A stretch of DNA of 64,000 bases from Mycolicibacter sp. MU0102. GTDB taxonomy: Bacteria > Actinomycetota > Actinomycetes > Mycobacteriales > Mycobacteriaceae. Below, piece by piece: positions 24,191-32,764 of the stretch. The notes beneath the pieces are model-generated. The model saw nothing but the letters and a program-made list of their open reading frames with translations. It made no database searches and was not told where the DNA came from. The translations under genes and the position numbers were made by a program. The DNA is taken from NCBI RefSeq assembly GCF_963378105.1, contig NZ_OY726398.1, positions 62,001-126,000 of the forward strand, in the 5' to 3' direction. Position 1 is the first letter of the stretch. Each line of letters begins with the position of its first letter.

Positions 24191-24799
24191 TCAGGCCCGG
24201 GGGCCCAGCAGCGCAATCGACGCGTCGATGGCCGGCTCGGTGATGACGCCGATGTCTTTGCCGTCTTCGACGGCCAGCGCAGTCAGCTCTCGCAGGCCGC
24301 CCAGCAGAATCACCGCCAGTGCCGGACTCAACGCCGGCAGATTCGCCCGGCGAAACCCGGGACTGCCGCTGAGTTCGATCAGCAGGTTCGACATCAGCTC
24401 CAGACCGCGACGCTGGGCCGGCCGGGCCACCTCGCCCAGTGACGGCATGTCGCGGATCCAACTCAGCGTGATAGCCGGGCGCGCCCGGATCTGGGCGACA
24501 TACGCCTGCACGGCTTGGCGGATCTGCACCTGCCAATCGGACTGGGGATCCACTTCGGCCCGGATTCGCAGCGCCAACTCCTCGTTGTCCACCCGCAGCA
24601 GTTCCAGGAGGCACTCTTCCTTGCTGGCGAAGTGGTCATAGAAGGTGCGTTTGGAGGTGCGGGCCGCGCGCACAATCTCGGCGACGGTGCTGGCCCGGTA
24701 GCCGCGCTCGGCGATCGAATCGGCCAGCCCGTCGAGCAATCGGTGCCGGTAGGGGTCGGCAGCGTTGGCCGCCGGGGTATCGACTGCAGGCACCGTCAT
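24191..24799 (-). CDS. TetR-family regulator (Rv0135c-like), divergent from cyp138
   Basis: A 202-residue TetR regulator. The helix-turn-helix is SIAERGYRASTVAEIVRAAR followed by SKRTFYDHFASKEECLLE. The ligand-binding half is helical and Leu-rich. Length and position opposite a P450 and then msrA reproduce the Rv0135c-Rv0136-Rv0137c order of M. tuberculosis. Two 20-bp operator-like palindromes lie between it and the P450 gene. Confidence 0.9.
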   Translation of the reverse strand: MTVPAVDTPAANAADPYRHRLLDGLADSIAERGYRASTVAEIVRAARTSKRTFYDHFASKEECLLELLRVDNEELALRIRAEVDPQSDWQVQIRQAVQAYVAQIRARPAITLSWIRDMPSLGEVARPAQRRGLELMSNLLIELSGSPGFRRANLPALSPALAVILLGGLRELTALAVEDGKDIGVITEPAIDASIALLGPRA

Positions 24800-24834
24800 C
24801 GCCGCACCTCCCTGCGCGTGAGCCTTGCCACTTG

Positions 24835-24886
24835 TTGGTACTTAAGAGTACCGTGTCTCGCAAGCATTGGTACGCATCGGTACCAA
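24835..24886. promoter_or_regulatory. Tandem TetR operators upstream of cyp138
   Basis: Two copies of the pattern TTGGTAC-N6-GTACC(AA) occur at 24835-24854 and 24867-24886; the second has perfect 7-bp arms. Their centres are 32 bp apart, about three helical turns. They lie between the divergent TetR and P450 genes. Confidence 0.75.
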
Positions 24887-24908
24887 ATCTCACGTCGGGA
24901 GGCGTCGC

Positions 24909-26258
24909 ATGACCCACACGATGGCCAGCGCGGCCGCGGACACCGTCGAGACCCCGGATTCACCGGCGATCAACCTGCCGCCCGGCGCGCGGGGGTTCAA
25001 GTTGATCGCGGGAGTGCTGTTCATCCTGTCCCGGCGCCGGGTGCTGCAACGCCTGACCGGTAAATACGGCGCGGCCTTCACCGTCGCGGTCCCGATGTTC
25101 GGGCCGACCGTCATCGTCACCGACCCCGACCTGGTCCGGCAGGTAATGCTGACCAACCCAGAAGATCTGGGCAACATCCAGCCCAACCTGTCGCGGGTAC
25201 TCGGCTCGGGTTCGGTGTTCGCGCTCGACGGCGCGGCGCATCGGCGCCGGCGCAACTTGCTGAGCCCGCCGTTCCACGGCAAGAGCGTGCGCGCCTACGA
25301 GCAGATCATCGTCGAGGAGACCCTGCGCGAGATCGCCGGCTGGCCCACCGGAAAGCCCTTCGAGACCTTCGGTCCGATGAACCGGATCACCCTGAACGTC
25401 ATCCTGCGGACCATCTTTGGAGCCGAAGGCGCTGAACTGGATCAGCTGCGGGCGCTCCTGCCCAAGTGGGTTACGTTGGGCTCTCGGCTCGCGGCCTTGC
25501 CGATTCCGATTCGCCGGTACGGTCGGTTCACCCCGTGGGGCCGCCTGGAGGCATGGCGTGCCCACTACGACGTCATCCTGGACAAGCTGATCGCCGATGT
25601 GCGAGCCGACCCTGATTTCGAGAACCGATCCGACGTGCTGACCCTGCTGCTGAGCAGCAACCACGAAGACGGTACGACCATGACTCGCCAGGAGATCGGC
25701 GACGAGCTGCTGACCCTGTTAGCTGCCGGGCATGAGACCACGGCATCGACCATGGCCTGGGTCTTCGAGCGGCTGAGCCGCTACCCACAACTGCTCGACG
25801 AACTGACCGCCGAGGCGGACGCTGGTGGGAACACGTTGCGACGCGCCACGATTCGCGAAGTGCAGCGGGTGCGCACCGTGATCGACTTCTCCGGACGGCA
25901 TGTTTATGCGCCCAGCATCCAGATCGGCGAGTGGGTGATTCCGCGCGGATTCTCGGTGATCGTCGCCATCAACCAGGTGCACCAGAACCGCGCCGCGTTC
26001 GATGATTCACAGGGATTCGACCCCAAGCGCTACATCAACGGCAGCCCGTCGGCGTTCGAGTGGATGCCGTATGGCGGCGGCACCCGACGCTGCCCCGGCT
26101 CGACCTTTGCGAACCTGGAGATGGATGTGGTGTTGCGGACGGTGTTGGAGCGCTTGACCATCGAGCCCACCACAGCGCCCGCAGAGAAGTACCACTCCCG
26201 CGGCGTGGCCTTCACGCCCAAGAAGGGCGGTCGGATCACGGTGCGCCGCCGGGACTGA
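24909..26258 (+). CDS. cyp138: Cytochrome P450, CYP138-like
   Basis: A 449-residue haem monooxygenase. The I-helix motif AGHETT, the EVQR form of the ExxR motif and the haem-ligand loop PYGGGTRRCPGSTF are all intact. The ATG at 24909 has GGGAGG six bases upstream; an earlier in-frame GTG at 24867 lies inside the operator. The substrate is unknown for CYP138. Gene order with TetR and msrA supports orthology with Rv0136, as recalled. Confidence 0.88.
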   Translation: MTHTMASAAADTVETPDSPAINLPPGARGFKLIAGVLFILSRRRVLQRLTGKYGAAFTVAVPMFGPTVIVTDPDLVRQVMLTNPEDLGNIQPNLSRVLGSGSVFALDGAAHRRRRNLLSPPFHGKSVRAYEQIIVEETLREIAGWPTGKPFETFGPMNRITLNVILRTIFGAEGAELDQLRALLPKWVTLGSRLAALPIPIRRYGRFTPWGRLEAWRAHYDVILDKLIADVRADPDFENRSDVLTLLLSSNHEDGTTMTRQEIGDELLTLLAAGHETTASTMAWVFERLSRYPQLLDELTAEADAGGNTLRRATIREVQRVRTVIDFSGRHVYAPSIQIGEWVIPRGFSVIVAINQVHQNRAAFDDSQGFDPKRYINGSPSAFEWMPYGGGTRRCPGSTFANLEMDVVLRTVLERLTIEPTTAPAEKYHSRGVAFTPKKGGRITVRRRD

Positions 26259-26264
26259 TCCCGG

Positions 26265-26771
26265 CTAGCGCTGCGGTTGCAGCTGCCAGTTCGGCCGGAT
26301 GTAGTGGCAGGTGTAGCCGCTCGGGAACCGCTCCAGGTAATCCTGATGCTCGGGTTCGGCCTGCCAGAAATCCCCGGCGGGGGTCACCTCGGTCACCACC
26401 TTGCCCGGCCAGCGGCCGGAGGCCTCCACGTCGGCGATGGTGTCCAGCGCGACCTGGCGCTGCTCGTCGTCGAGGTAGAAGATCGCCGAGCGGTAACTGG
26501 TTCCGATGTCGTTGCCCTGCCGGTTACGCGTGGTCGGGTCGTGGATGGCGAAGAAGAACTCCAGCAGGCTGCGGTAGTCGGTCGCCGTGGGGTCGTAGGT
26601 GATCTCGATGGCCTCGGCATGGGTGCCGTGATTGCGGTAGGTGGCATTCGGGACATTGGGGTCGCCGGTGTAGCCGACTCGGGTGCTCACCACGCCGGGC
26701 TGCTTGCGGATCAGGTCCTGCATGCCCCAGAAGCAGCCGCCGGCCAGGATCGCTCTCTGGAAATTGGTCAT
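26265..26771 (-). CDS. msrA: Peptide methionine sulfoxide reductase MsrA
   Basis: A 168-residue enzyme that reduces methionine-S-sulfoxide in proteins and free methionine. The catalytic motif GGCFWG is at residues 11-16 (Cys13), followed by RVGYTGDPNVPNATYRNHG and HAEAIEITYDP, which are standard for MsrA. Its convergent position after the P450 matches Rv0137c. Confidence 0.95.
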   Translation of the reverse strand: MTNFQRAILAGGCFWGMQDLIRKQPGVVSTRVGYTGDPNVPNATYRNHGTHAEAIEITYDPTATDYRSLLEFFFAIHDPTTRNRQGNDIGTSYRSAIFYLDDEQRQVALDTIADVEASGRWPGKVVTEVTPAGDFWQAEPEHQDYLERFPSGYTCHYIRPNWQLQPQR

Positions 26772-26788
26772 GCCCTGATTATCCGCAG

Positions 26789-27955
26789 CTATCGGTGACC
26801 CGCCAGCGGATAGGAACGATAGCTGGTCAGCACGGCGCTGGGCTCGCGGTGCGGTGGCGCCTGCGCGGTCAACTCGGGGAACCGGTCGAACAGGGCGAGC
26901 AGGCCCAACCGGATCTGCATGCGGGCCAACGGCGCGCCCAGGCAGACATGCGGGCCGAACCCGAATCCCAGGTGGCCGGTCTGCGACCGGGCCAGGTCGA
27001 GGCGGTCGGGGTCGGGGAACATCGCCGGGTCCCGGTTGGCGGCCGCCAGCCCGAGCAGGATCGGGGCGCCGGTGTCGATCACGCTCTCACCGATCTCGAT
27101 CGGGGCGCTGGCCACCCGGGAGATCATCAGGGCCGGGCTGATCATCCGGACCAGTTCGTCAACGGCCTGCGGGGAGTCGGCCAGCAGGCCGCGTTGCCCC
27201 TTCTCCTGGATCAGCAGTTCGGCCGCCCCGGTCAGCACGGCGGTGGTGGTGTCGTGCCCGGCTGACAGCAAGAAGATGGCGTTGTGCAGCAGCTCGTCGT
27301 CGGACACCGGCAGCCCGCTGGTGGCCACCACCGACAGCAGGTCATGGCCGGGATCAGCGCGGCGCAGCACCAGCAGGTCGGCGAGCAGAGCCTTCATTCC
27401 GGCGGCGGCGTCGTCCGCGGCAGCGAACGCGGTCCGAGATGCCGCCGGTTCCAAAGCCCCGATCAGCGCCATCGACCAGGTCGCCAGGTTGTCCAGTTCG
27501 CTGTCGGGCACCCCCAGCAGCGTGGCGATTGCCCCCAGCGGCAATGGCTTGGCGAACTCGGCCACCAGGTCGAAGCCCCCTGGGTCCAGCCCCGCCGCCA
27601 AAGACCGGGCCCGGGTGGCGACTTCGGCTTCGAAGGAGGCCAGCGCCCGCGGCGTGAACGCCCGCGACAGCGGCGCCCGCAGCCGGCGGTGATCGTCACC
27701 GGAGCGGTAGAACAGGTTGTGTTCCACGTGGGTCAGATACGGACGAGAAGGATCGAGCTTGTTGCGGTACAGGTTTCGCCGGTCGGTGCTGACCCGCTCG
27801 TCGCGCAGCATCGCCAGTACGTCGGCGTAGCGGGTCAGCACCCACAGCCCCTGGCTGTTGCGGTGCACCGGCTCGGCTTCGGCGAACCGCCGCTGATACG
27901 TCAACGGATCGACGTGCAGCTCCGGGTCGCGGAAGTCGAAGTCGAGCGTGCCCAT
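26789..27955 (-). CDS. Cytochrome P450, last gene of a five-gene catabolic operon
   Basis: A 388-residue soluble bacterial P450 with AGHDTT in the I-helix, ELVR as ExxR and FGFGPHVCLGAP as haem loop. The start ATG is next to the stop of the hydrolase gene (1-base overlap at 27955). It is last in the minus-strand operon VOC protein, enoyl-CoA hydratase, TetR, hydrolase, P450, which suggests hydroxylation of a lipid or steroid-like compound. The whole operon is absent between Rv0137c and Rv0138 in M. tuberculosis as I remember it. Confidence 0.9.
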   Translation of the reverse strand: MGTLDFDFRDPELHVDPLTYQRRFAEAEPVHRNSQGLWVLTRYADVLAMLRDERVSTDRRNLYRNKLDPSRPYLTHVEHNLFYRSGDDHRRLRAPLSRAFTPRALASFEAEVATRARSLAAGLDPGGFDLVAEFAKPLPLGAIATLLGVPDSELDNLATWSMALIGALEPAASRTAFAAADDAAAGMKALLADLLVLRRADPGHDLLSVVATSGLPVSDDELLHNAIFLLSAGHDTTTAVLTGAAELLIQEKGQRGLLADSPQAVDELVRMISPALMISRVASAPIEIGESVIDTGAPILLGLAAANRDPAMFPDPDRLDLARSQTGHLGFGFGPHVCLGAPLARMQIRLGLLALFDRFPELTAQAPPHREPSAVLTSYRSYPLAGHR

Positions 27956-29067
27956 CAGGTGCGTTCAGCGATCCAGGACGCCACCAGATCCGCGCAGATC
28001 GTGCGGCTGTCCGTCGGCTGCTCCAGGTAGTGGTCGCCGGGGATGAAATGCAGTTGCTTGTCGGTGCTGGCCAACGAGTCGTGGATGTGGTGGGCATCGC
28101 TCGGGAAGACACCGGTATCCGCGGTGCCCTGGATCACCAACGAGGGCAACGTGATCCGGCCCAGGTGCGGAGCGCCCTGGCAGAACGACGTCTGCAGGCT
28201 CCACATAGACAACCAGGTCCGCAGCGTGCAGTGCGCGGCGATGTTGTACGGTGCGCGGTTGGCGCGCCGCGGGTCACCCAGGTAGCACGAGTTCAGCGGA
28301 CGGTCCGACGGGTCGAGTGAGGCGTCGAGGTAACGCGGGTCGGCCCACACCCGGTGCACCGAGAAGGAGCGGTCATAGGTGCCGCCGGCCTTGAGCCGCT
28401 TCAGCTCGGCCTGCGCCCACGTGGTGATCCGGTCATTGCGGTCGCGCTGGGCCTGGCGGTAGCGGGCGATGAATTCCGGCGTGTAGGGCGGCGTGTTCTG
28501 CTCGGCGTACATGTCCAGAGATGGGTCGCAGGACAGCGGGTCGGTCTCGTCGGTCACCGACGGGTCGATCCACGCGGTCAGTACTTCCGGGCGCCCGGCG
28601 TGGGCCTGGGTGGACACGTAGAGGTCGCCGGGCGGCAGCGCGTTGACCGCGTCGGGCACCGGGCCTCCGCCGACAGTGGTGATGTGCGGGTCCACGGACT
28701 GCGACTGGTAGGCGGCCATCAACGATCCACCGCCGGAGTTGCCGAGCAAGACGATCGTCTCGACGCCGGCCTGTTCGCGTAGCCACTGCACCCCGGCGGC
28801 GATATCGAGCAGGGCATGCTCGAGCAGGAACAACGACTCGCCGCTGCGATACCGGGTGTTCCAACCCAAGAAGCCGTAGCCGCGTTCGGCGATGAGCGGC
28901 GCCAGGTAGTGCTCGGCGAAATCCACGTTGTAGTGGCTGGCGATCACCGCCACCTTCGGCTTGACGCCGGCCGGTGTCCAGTACAACCCTTGGGCCGGGT
29001 GGTAACCGGCGGGGTTCACGCCCGCCGATGCCGAAGTGAGCGAAACGAATTCGCGGGTTACTGCCAC
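27955..29067 (-). CDS. Alpha/beta hydrolase of the catabolic operon
   Basis: A 370-residue alpha/beta hydrolase. IASHYNVDFAEHY opens the core, the nucleophile elbow is GNSGGG (Ser at about residue 110), the acid is likely in QGTADTGVFP and the His in IPGDHYLEQP. It lacks a signal peptide. It lies between the TetR and P450 genes of the operon and could open a ring ester or hydrolyse an acyl intermediate. Confidence 0.85.
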   Translation of the reverse strand: MAVTREFVSLTSASAGVNPAGYHPAQGLYWTPAGVKPKVAVIASHYNVDFAEHYLAPLIAERGYGFLGWNTRYRSGESLFLLEHALLDIAAGVQWLREQAGVETIVLLGNSGGGSLMAAYQSQSVDPHITTVGGGPVPDAVNALPPGDLYVSTQAHAGRPEVLTAWIDPSVTDETDPLSCDPSLDMYAEQNTPPYTPEFIARYRQAQRDRNDRITTWAQAELKRLKAGGTYDRSFSVHRVWADPRYLDASLDPSDRPLNSCYLGDPRRANRAPYNIAAHCTLRTWLSMWSLQTSFCQGAPHLGRITLPSLVIQGTADTGVFPSDAHHIHDSLASTDKQLHFIPGDHYLEQPTDSRTICADLVASWIAERT

Positions 29068-29083
29068 TGCATTGCTCCTTTGA

Positions 29084-29737
29084 TCATGAACCCTGGTCGC
29101 GCCAGCTCACCGAGCGATACCAGGTATCGGTGAGCGTCTTGATCGCTGCTTCTTCGTCGAGTTCGCGGCCCGCGACGTCGCCGCCGGCCACCAGCCAGAC
29201 GTAGGTGAAGTGGTTGAGCATGGCGACGATGGCCGACCCGACCAGCTCCGGGTCCGCGTCGGTCGAATAACCCTGGCGTTGAGCCATCCGCACCGTCTGC
29301 GCCACCCAGTCGATGGCGTCGGCGCACATCTCCCGCCAGCGCTGGGCGAACGCGTCGTCGATCATCGCCAGCTGGAACACCCCGACCATCACCCCGAGAT
29401 GCTCGCGGTAGGTGTCCCAGTGCGCACGCACGGACTCCTGGATGATCTCCCGCAGATCCTGCCCGGGGTGCAGGGCCTGCACCGCACGGCTGCGGGCCAT
29501 AGCCCGGAAGTCCTCGGCCAGCGACGCCAGCAGCTCTTCCTTGGACCCGAAGTAGTGGTAGAACGACGCCGGCGAGCGTTTGGCGGCAGAGGTGATGTCG
29601 GTGATCGTCGTCTTGAAAAACCCCTTGCGGGCGATCACTTCGCGGGCCGCCCGTTCCAGGCGAGCCTGGGTGTCGCGGCCCCGGACGGTGGGGCGGGCGG
29701 CAGTCCCGTCCGCGATCCCGCCGTCTGGAGGCGTCAC
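29084..29737 (-). CDS. TetR-family regulator inside the catabolic operon
   Basis: A 217-residue TetR regulator. Its helix-turn-helix is REVIARKGFFKTTITDITSA then SPASFYHYFGSKEELLAS. The GTG at 29737 overlaps the stop of the enoyl-CoA hydratase gene by 4 bases (GTGA), so a longer reading that runs over that gene is rejected. Being inside the operon, it probably autoregulates the operon from the divergent promoter near 31.1-31.25 kb. Confidence 0.85.
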   Translation of the reverse strand: MTPPDGGIADGTAARPTVRGRDTQARLERAAREVIARKGFFKTTITDITSAAKRSPASFYHYFGSKEELLASLAEDFRAMARSRAVQALHPGQDLREIIQESVRAHWDTYREHLGVMVGVFQLAMIDDAFAQRWREMCADAIDWVAQTVRMAQRQGYSTDADPELVGSAIVAMLNHFTYVWLVAGGDVAGRELDEEAAIKTLTDTWYRSVSWRDQGS

Positions 29738-30567
29738 GCCGGTTCCATCCGATCCAGGTCGGCCACCAGCTCGGCCAGTCGGCGTTCGCCATCGAGCGTC
29801 TGGCCGCCTGCGTCGAGGAACCGTTGCATCTTCGGCAGCGCCGCACCGCGGGCCAGCATCTGGGCGAACGCGGAGCGCTCCACTGCCAGGCCCGAGGCGA
29901 TGTCCGGGGCGGCCAGGGTGGCCTTGACGTCGGCGATGTCGGCCAGCGGCACCGTGGCGATGCGCTGCACCAGCCGGTCGAGAAACGGCGCGACCTCCTC
30001 GGGGGCCAGCGCCCGGTTGACCAGTCCGTAGCGTTCGGCGAGTCCTGCATCGAGGTCGTCGTGCCCGAGGATGACCTCCAGCGCCCGGCCTCGCCCCAGC
30101 AGGTGACGTAGGTGCTGTGGACCCGAACCTGCCGGGATGACCCCGAGTCCGGTCTCGACCTGGTTGAACACAGCCCGGCCGGTGACGGCAAACCGCAGGT
30201 CGAGGTTGACCAGTAGCTCCATCCCGCCGCCGGCAACCCGCCCGGCAACCACCCCGATGGTGACCTGGTCCAGGGCCCGGAACGCTCCGACCAGGTCCTG
30301 AAAGGAGCCGACGGCAGCCTCGGTGTTCTCGACCGAGGCGGCCAGCAGCGCCAGGTCCACGTGGGCGATGAAGAAGTCGGGGTTGGCGCTTTCCAGAACC
30401 ACCACCCGTACGTCGCGCCCGGCGGGTGACCGCAGCCAATTCACCAGTCGCCACAGGTCGCCCATCATGGTGGCGTCCATCAGGTTGATCGCGCCGTGGT
30501 CGATGAGGACCCGGGCGATCGGACCGTCCTGGGTGACGGTGAGCGACGTCAGCGAATCGAGCGCCAT
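29734..30567 (-). CDS. Enoyl-CoA hydratase/isomerase family protein
   Basis: A 277-residue crotonase-fold protein. Oxyanion-hole elements ANPDFFIAHVDL and GRVAGGGMELLVNLDLRF are visible and QVETGLGVIPAGSG keeps the acidic residue of the second active-site loop. The first catalytic Glu is less clear, so it could be an isomerase or hydrolase of the family and not a standard hydratase. It starts 11 bases after the VOC gene stop. Confidence 0.85.
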   Translation of the reverse strand: MALDSLTSLTVTQDGPIARVLIDHGAINLMDATMMGDLWRLVNWLRSPAGRDVRVVVLESANPDFFIAHVDLALLAASVENTEAAVGSFQDLVGAFRALDQVTIGVVAGRVAGGGMELLVNLDLRFAVTGRAVFNQVETGLGVIPAGSGPQHLRHLLGRGRALEVILGHDDLDAGLAERYGLVNRALAPEEVAPFLDRLVQRIATVPLADIADVKATLAAPDIASGLAVERSAFAQMLARGAALPKMQRFLDAGGQTLDGERRLAELVADLDRMEPA

Positions 30568-30578
30568 GCGCGGCCGGT

Positions 30579-31118
30579 TCAGCCGAGCTGGGTGGTGGTC
30601 GTCTTCGACGTGACCACCTTGGGGTCAGCGGCTCGCTCGGTGCTGTTCAGCAACTTGTGTGCCTGCTCCGGGTCGGGTTCGAACCCGGGGGTGTCGCGGC
30701 ACAGCTCGATCATGATGCCGTTGGGGTCCAGGTAGTACAGCGAGTGGCACCAGCCGTGGTCGACGTCCATCAGCGCCTTGATGCCGGCGGCGTCCATCCG
30801 CGCCCGGACCTCGTTCTGCTTCTCCTCGGTGGCCCGGAACGCGAAGTGGTTCACCCACACCGGCAGCCCGTTCGGACGTGACAACGAGCTGGACCAGTCG
30901 GGCTTCTCGCCGACGCCGTGCAGGTCGAAGAACGCGATGCACGAGCCGTCGCCGAGGTCGTAGAAGACATGGCGGAAGAAGCCTTCTTGCAGGTGCTCGA
31001 CTTCGGTGTGCACCAGCGGCAATCCCAGCAGGTCTTCGTAGAAGTGGTTCGTCGCCTCAAGGTCGGCACAGGCGTAGGCGGCGTGGTGCAGACCGACGGT
31101 GGGCTTAGGGGACGTCAC
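30579..31118 (-). CDS. VOC-family protein (glyoxalase/extradiol dioxygenase type)
   Basis: A 179-residue protein with the two-module VOC fold: GLHHAAYACADLEATNHFYE, then VNHFAFRATEE and a C-terminal YYLDPNGIMIELCRD. His, His and Glu at metal-ligand positions are present, so metal-dependent activity is plausible, for example epimerase or ring-cleavage. It is the first gene of the minus-strand operon and divergent from the Rv0138-like gene. Confidence 0.85.
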   Translation of the reverse strand: MTSPKPTVGLHHAAYACADLEATNHFYEDLLGLPLVHTEVEHLQEGFFRHVFYDLGDGSCIAFFDLHGVGEKPDWSSSLSRPNGLPVWVNHFAFRATEEKQNEVRARMDAAGIKALMDVDHGWCHSLYYLDPNGIMIELCRDTPGFEPDPEQAHKLLNSTERAADPKVVTSKTTTTQLG

Positions 31119-31226
31119 TGGCTGCCGAACCTCCTCGTGGCCCGCGGTGGGCCGACGGCGTCACCGTAACACTGTCTCGAATATAAACCCAGATTCGATT
31201 CCGGGCGCGGACCCTCGACAACCTCG

Positions 31227-31242
31227 CTAGAACGTGTTCTAG
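31227..31242. promoter_or_regulatory. KstR-type palindromic operator
   Basis: CTAGAACGTGTTCTAG is a palindrome with 7-bp arms and fits TNNAACNNGTTNNA, the KstR (cholesterol regulon repressor) consensus as I remember it. It sits 8 bases before the ATG at 31251, in the 132-bp divergent region between the VOC operon and the Rv0138-like operon. The TetR inside the VOC operon is an alternative binder. Confidence 0.7.
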
Positions 31243-31250
31243 TTCTTGGC

Positions 31251-31757
31251 ATGACGAAACCGCAGTTCAGCCGCGCGGAACTGGCGGCCGCATTTGATGT
31301 GTTCGAGCAGACCGTCGCCCGCGCCGCCGAAACTCAGGACTGGGATGCCTGGGTGGCGCACTACACCCCCGACGTCGAATACGTCGAGCACGCGATGGGC
31401 ACCATGCACGGCCGCGACGAGGTGCGCAGCTGGATCCGCAAGACCATGTCGACCTTCCCGGGCAGCTACATGACCGAGTTCCCGGCACTGTGGACCGTCA
31501 TCGACGAGGAAGGCGGGCGCGTCATCTGCGAACTGGACAACCCCATGCGCGACCCGGGCGACGGCACCATCATCAGCGCCACCAACATCTCGATCGTCAC
31601 CTACGCCGGCGACGGCCTGTGGTCCCGCCAGGAGGACATCTACAACCCGCTGCGCTTTGTCGCTGCGAGCATGAAATGGTGCCGCAAAGCCCAGGAGCTC
31701 GGCACCCTCGACGACGAAGCGGCCGCCTGGATGAAGCAGTTCGGAGGAAACGCATGA
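31251..31757 (+). CDS. SnoaL/NTF2-like protein (Rv0138-like)
   Basis: A 168-residue NTF2-fold protein. DWDAWVAHYTPDVEYVEHAMG and GRDEVRSWIRKTM are the typical cone-shaped-pocket elements of SnoaL-like and ketosteroid-isomerase-like proteins. It is the first gene of a three-gene operon with ATGA overlaps and has the KstR-like palindrome just upstream. The size and neighbours match Rv0138. The exact reaction is unknown. Confidence 0.85.
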   Translation: MTKPQFSRAELAAAFDVFEQTVARAAETQDWDAWVAHYTPDVEYVEHAMGTMHGRDEVRSWIRKTMSTFPGSYMTEFPALWTVIDEEGGRVICELDNPMRDPGDGTIISATNISIVTYAGDGLWSRQEDIYNPLRFVAASMKWCRKAQELGTLDDEAAAWMKQFGGNA

Positions 31758-32764
31758 GCCGCAAGCCCAAGCTTGTCATCGGAGCCAACGGGTTCCTGGG
31801 GTCGCACGTCACTCGCCAGCTCGTCGACGCCGGAGAAGACGTCCGGGTGATGGTGCGCCCGAGCGCCAACACCATCGCCATCGATCACCTCGACGTCACG
31901 CGGTTCCACGGCGACATCTTCGATTCGGCCGTCCTGGCCGAGGCGATGGCCGGCTGCGACGACGTCTACTACTGCGTCGTGGACACCCGCGCGTGGCTGC
32001 GCGACCCGAGCCCGCTGTTCCGCACCAACGTCGAGGGCACCCGCAATGTCCTGGCCGTTGCAAAAGACGCCGGCCTGCGCCGATTCGTGTTCACTAGCAG
32101 CTACGCCACGGTGGGCCGGCGTCGCGGTCACGTCGCCAACGAGGACGACATCATCAACCCGCGCGGACTGACGCCCTATGTCCAGTCCCGTGTGCAGGCC
32201 GAAGAACTGGTACTGCGCAGCGCCGAAGCTGGCCTGCCCGCGGTCGCGATGTGTGTGTCCACCACCTACGGCGACGGCGACTGGGGTCGGACCCCGCACG
32301 GAGCCTTCATCGCCGGGGCAGCGTTCGGCAAGCTGCCGTTCTTGATGAAAGGGATCGAGCTGGAAGTGGTCGGGGTCGACGACGCAGCCCGCGCGATGAT
32401 CCTGGCCGCCGAGCGTGGACGCAACGGCCAGCGCTACCTGATTTCCGAGCGGTTGATCGCGCTGCAGGACGTGGTCAAGATCGCCGCCGACGAAGCGGGT
32501 ATGCCGGCGCCGTCACGTTCGATCTCGGTGCCGGCGCTGTATGCGCTGGGCGCACTCGGCAGCCTGCGGGCGAGCTTGACCGGTAAGGATGCCGAGCTGA
32601 GCCTGAAGTCGGTGCGGATGATGCGCGCCGAAGCCCCGGTCGATCACAGCAAGGCGGTACGCGAGCTCGGCTGGCAGCCACGACCGGTTGAGGAATCGAT
32701 TCGGGAGGCGGCGCGTTTCTGGATGAAACTGCGCAACGCCAAGAAGCGAGGTTCGCCGGCATGA
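31754..32764 (+). CDS. NAD(P)-dependent epimerase/dehydratase, dihydroflavonol-reductase or 3-beta-HSD-like (Rv0139-like)
   Basis: A 336-residue extended SDR. The cofactor site GANGFLGSHVTRQLV is near residue 10, FVFTSSYATVG holds the catalytic Ser region, and YVQSRVQAEEL supplies the Tyr-x3 motif in altered form: Tyr is followed by VQSR, so Lys is replaced by Arg. This departure is worth noting. The gene overlaps both neighbours by ATGA and corresponds to Rv0139. Confidence 0.85.
   Translation: MSRKPKLVIGANGFLGSHVTRQLVDAGEDVRVMVRPSANTIAIDHLDVTRFHGDIFDSAVLAEAMAGCDDVYYCVVDTRAWLRDPSPLFRTNVEGTRNVLAVAKDAGLRRFVFTSSYATVGRRRGHVANEDDIINPRGLTPYVQSRVQAEELVLRSAEAGLPAVAMCVSTTYGDGDWGRTPHGAFIAGAAFGKLPFLMKGIELEVVGVDDAARAMILAAERGRNGQRYLISERLIALQDVVKIAADEAGMPAPSRSISVPALYALGALGSLRASLTGKDAELSLKSVRMMRAEAPVDHSKAVRELGWQPRPVEESIREAARFWMKLRNAKKRGSPA

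Noticed and set aside
29084..30454. TetR regulator with a 239-residue N-terminal extension
   Set aside because: The extension overlaps the enoyl-CoA hydratase in another frame. A GTGA overlap start at 29737 explains the gene.
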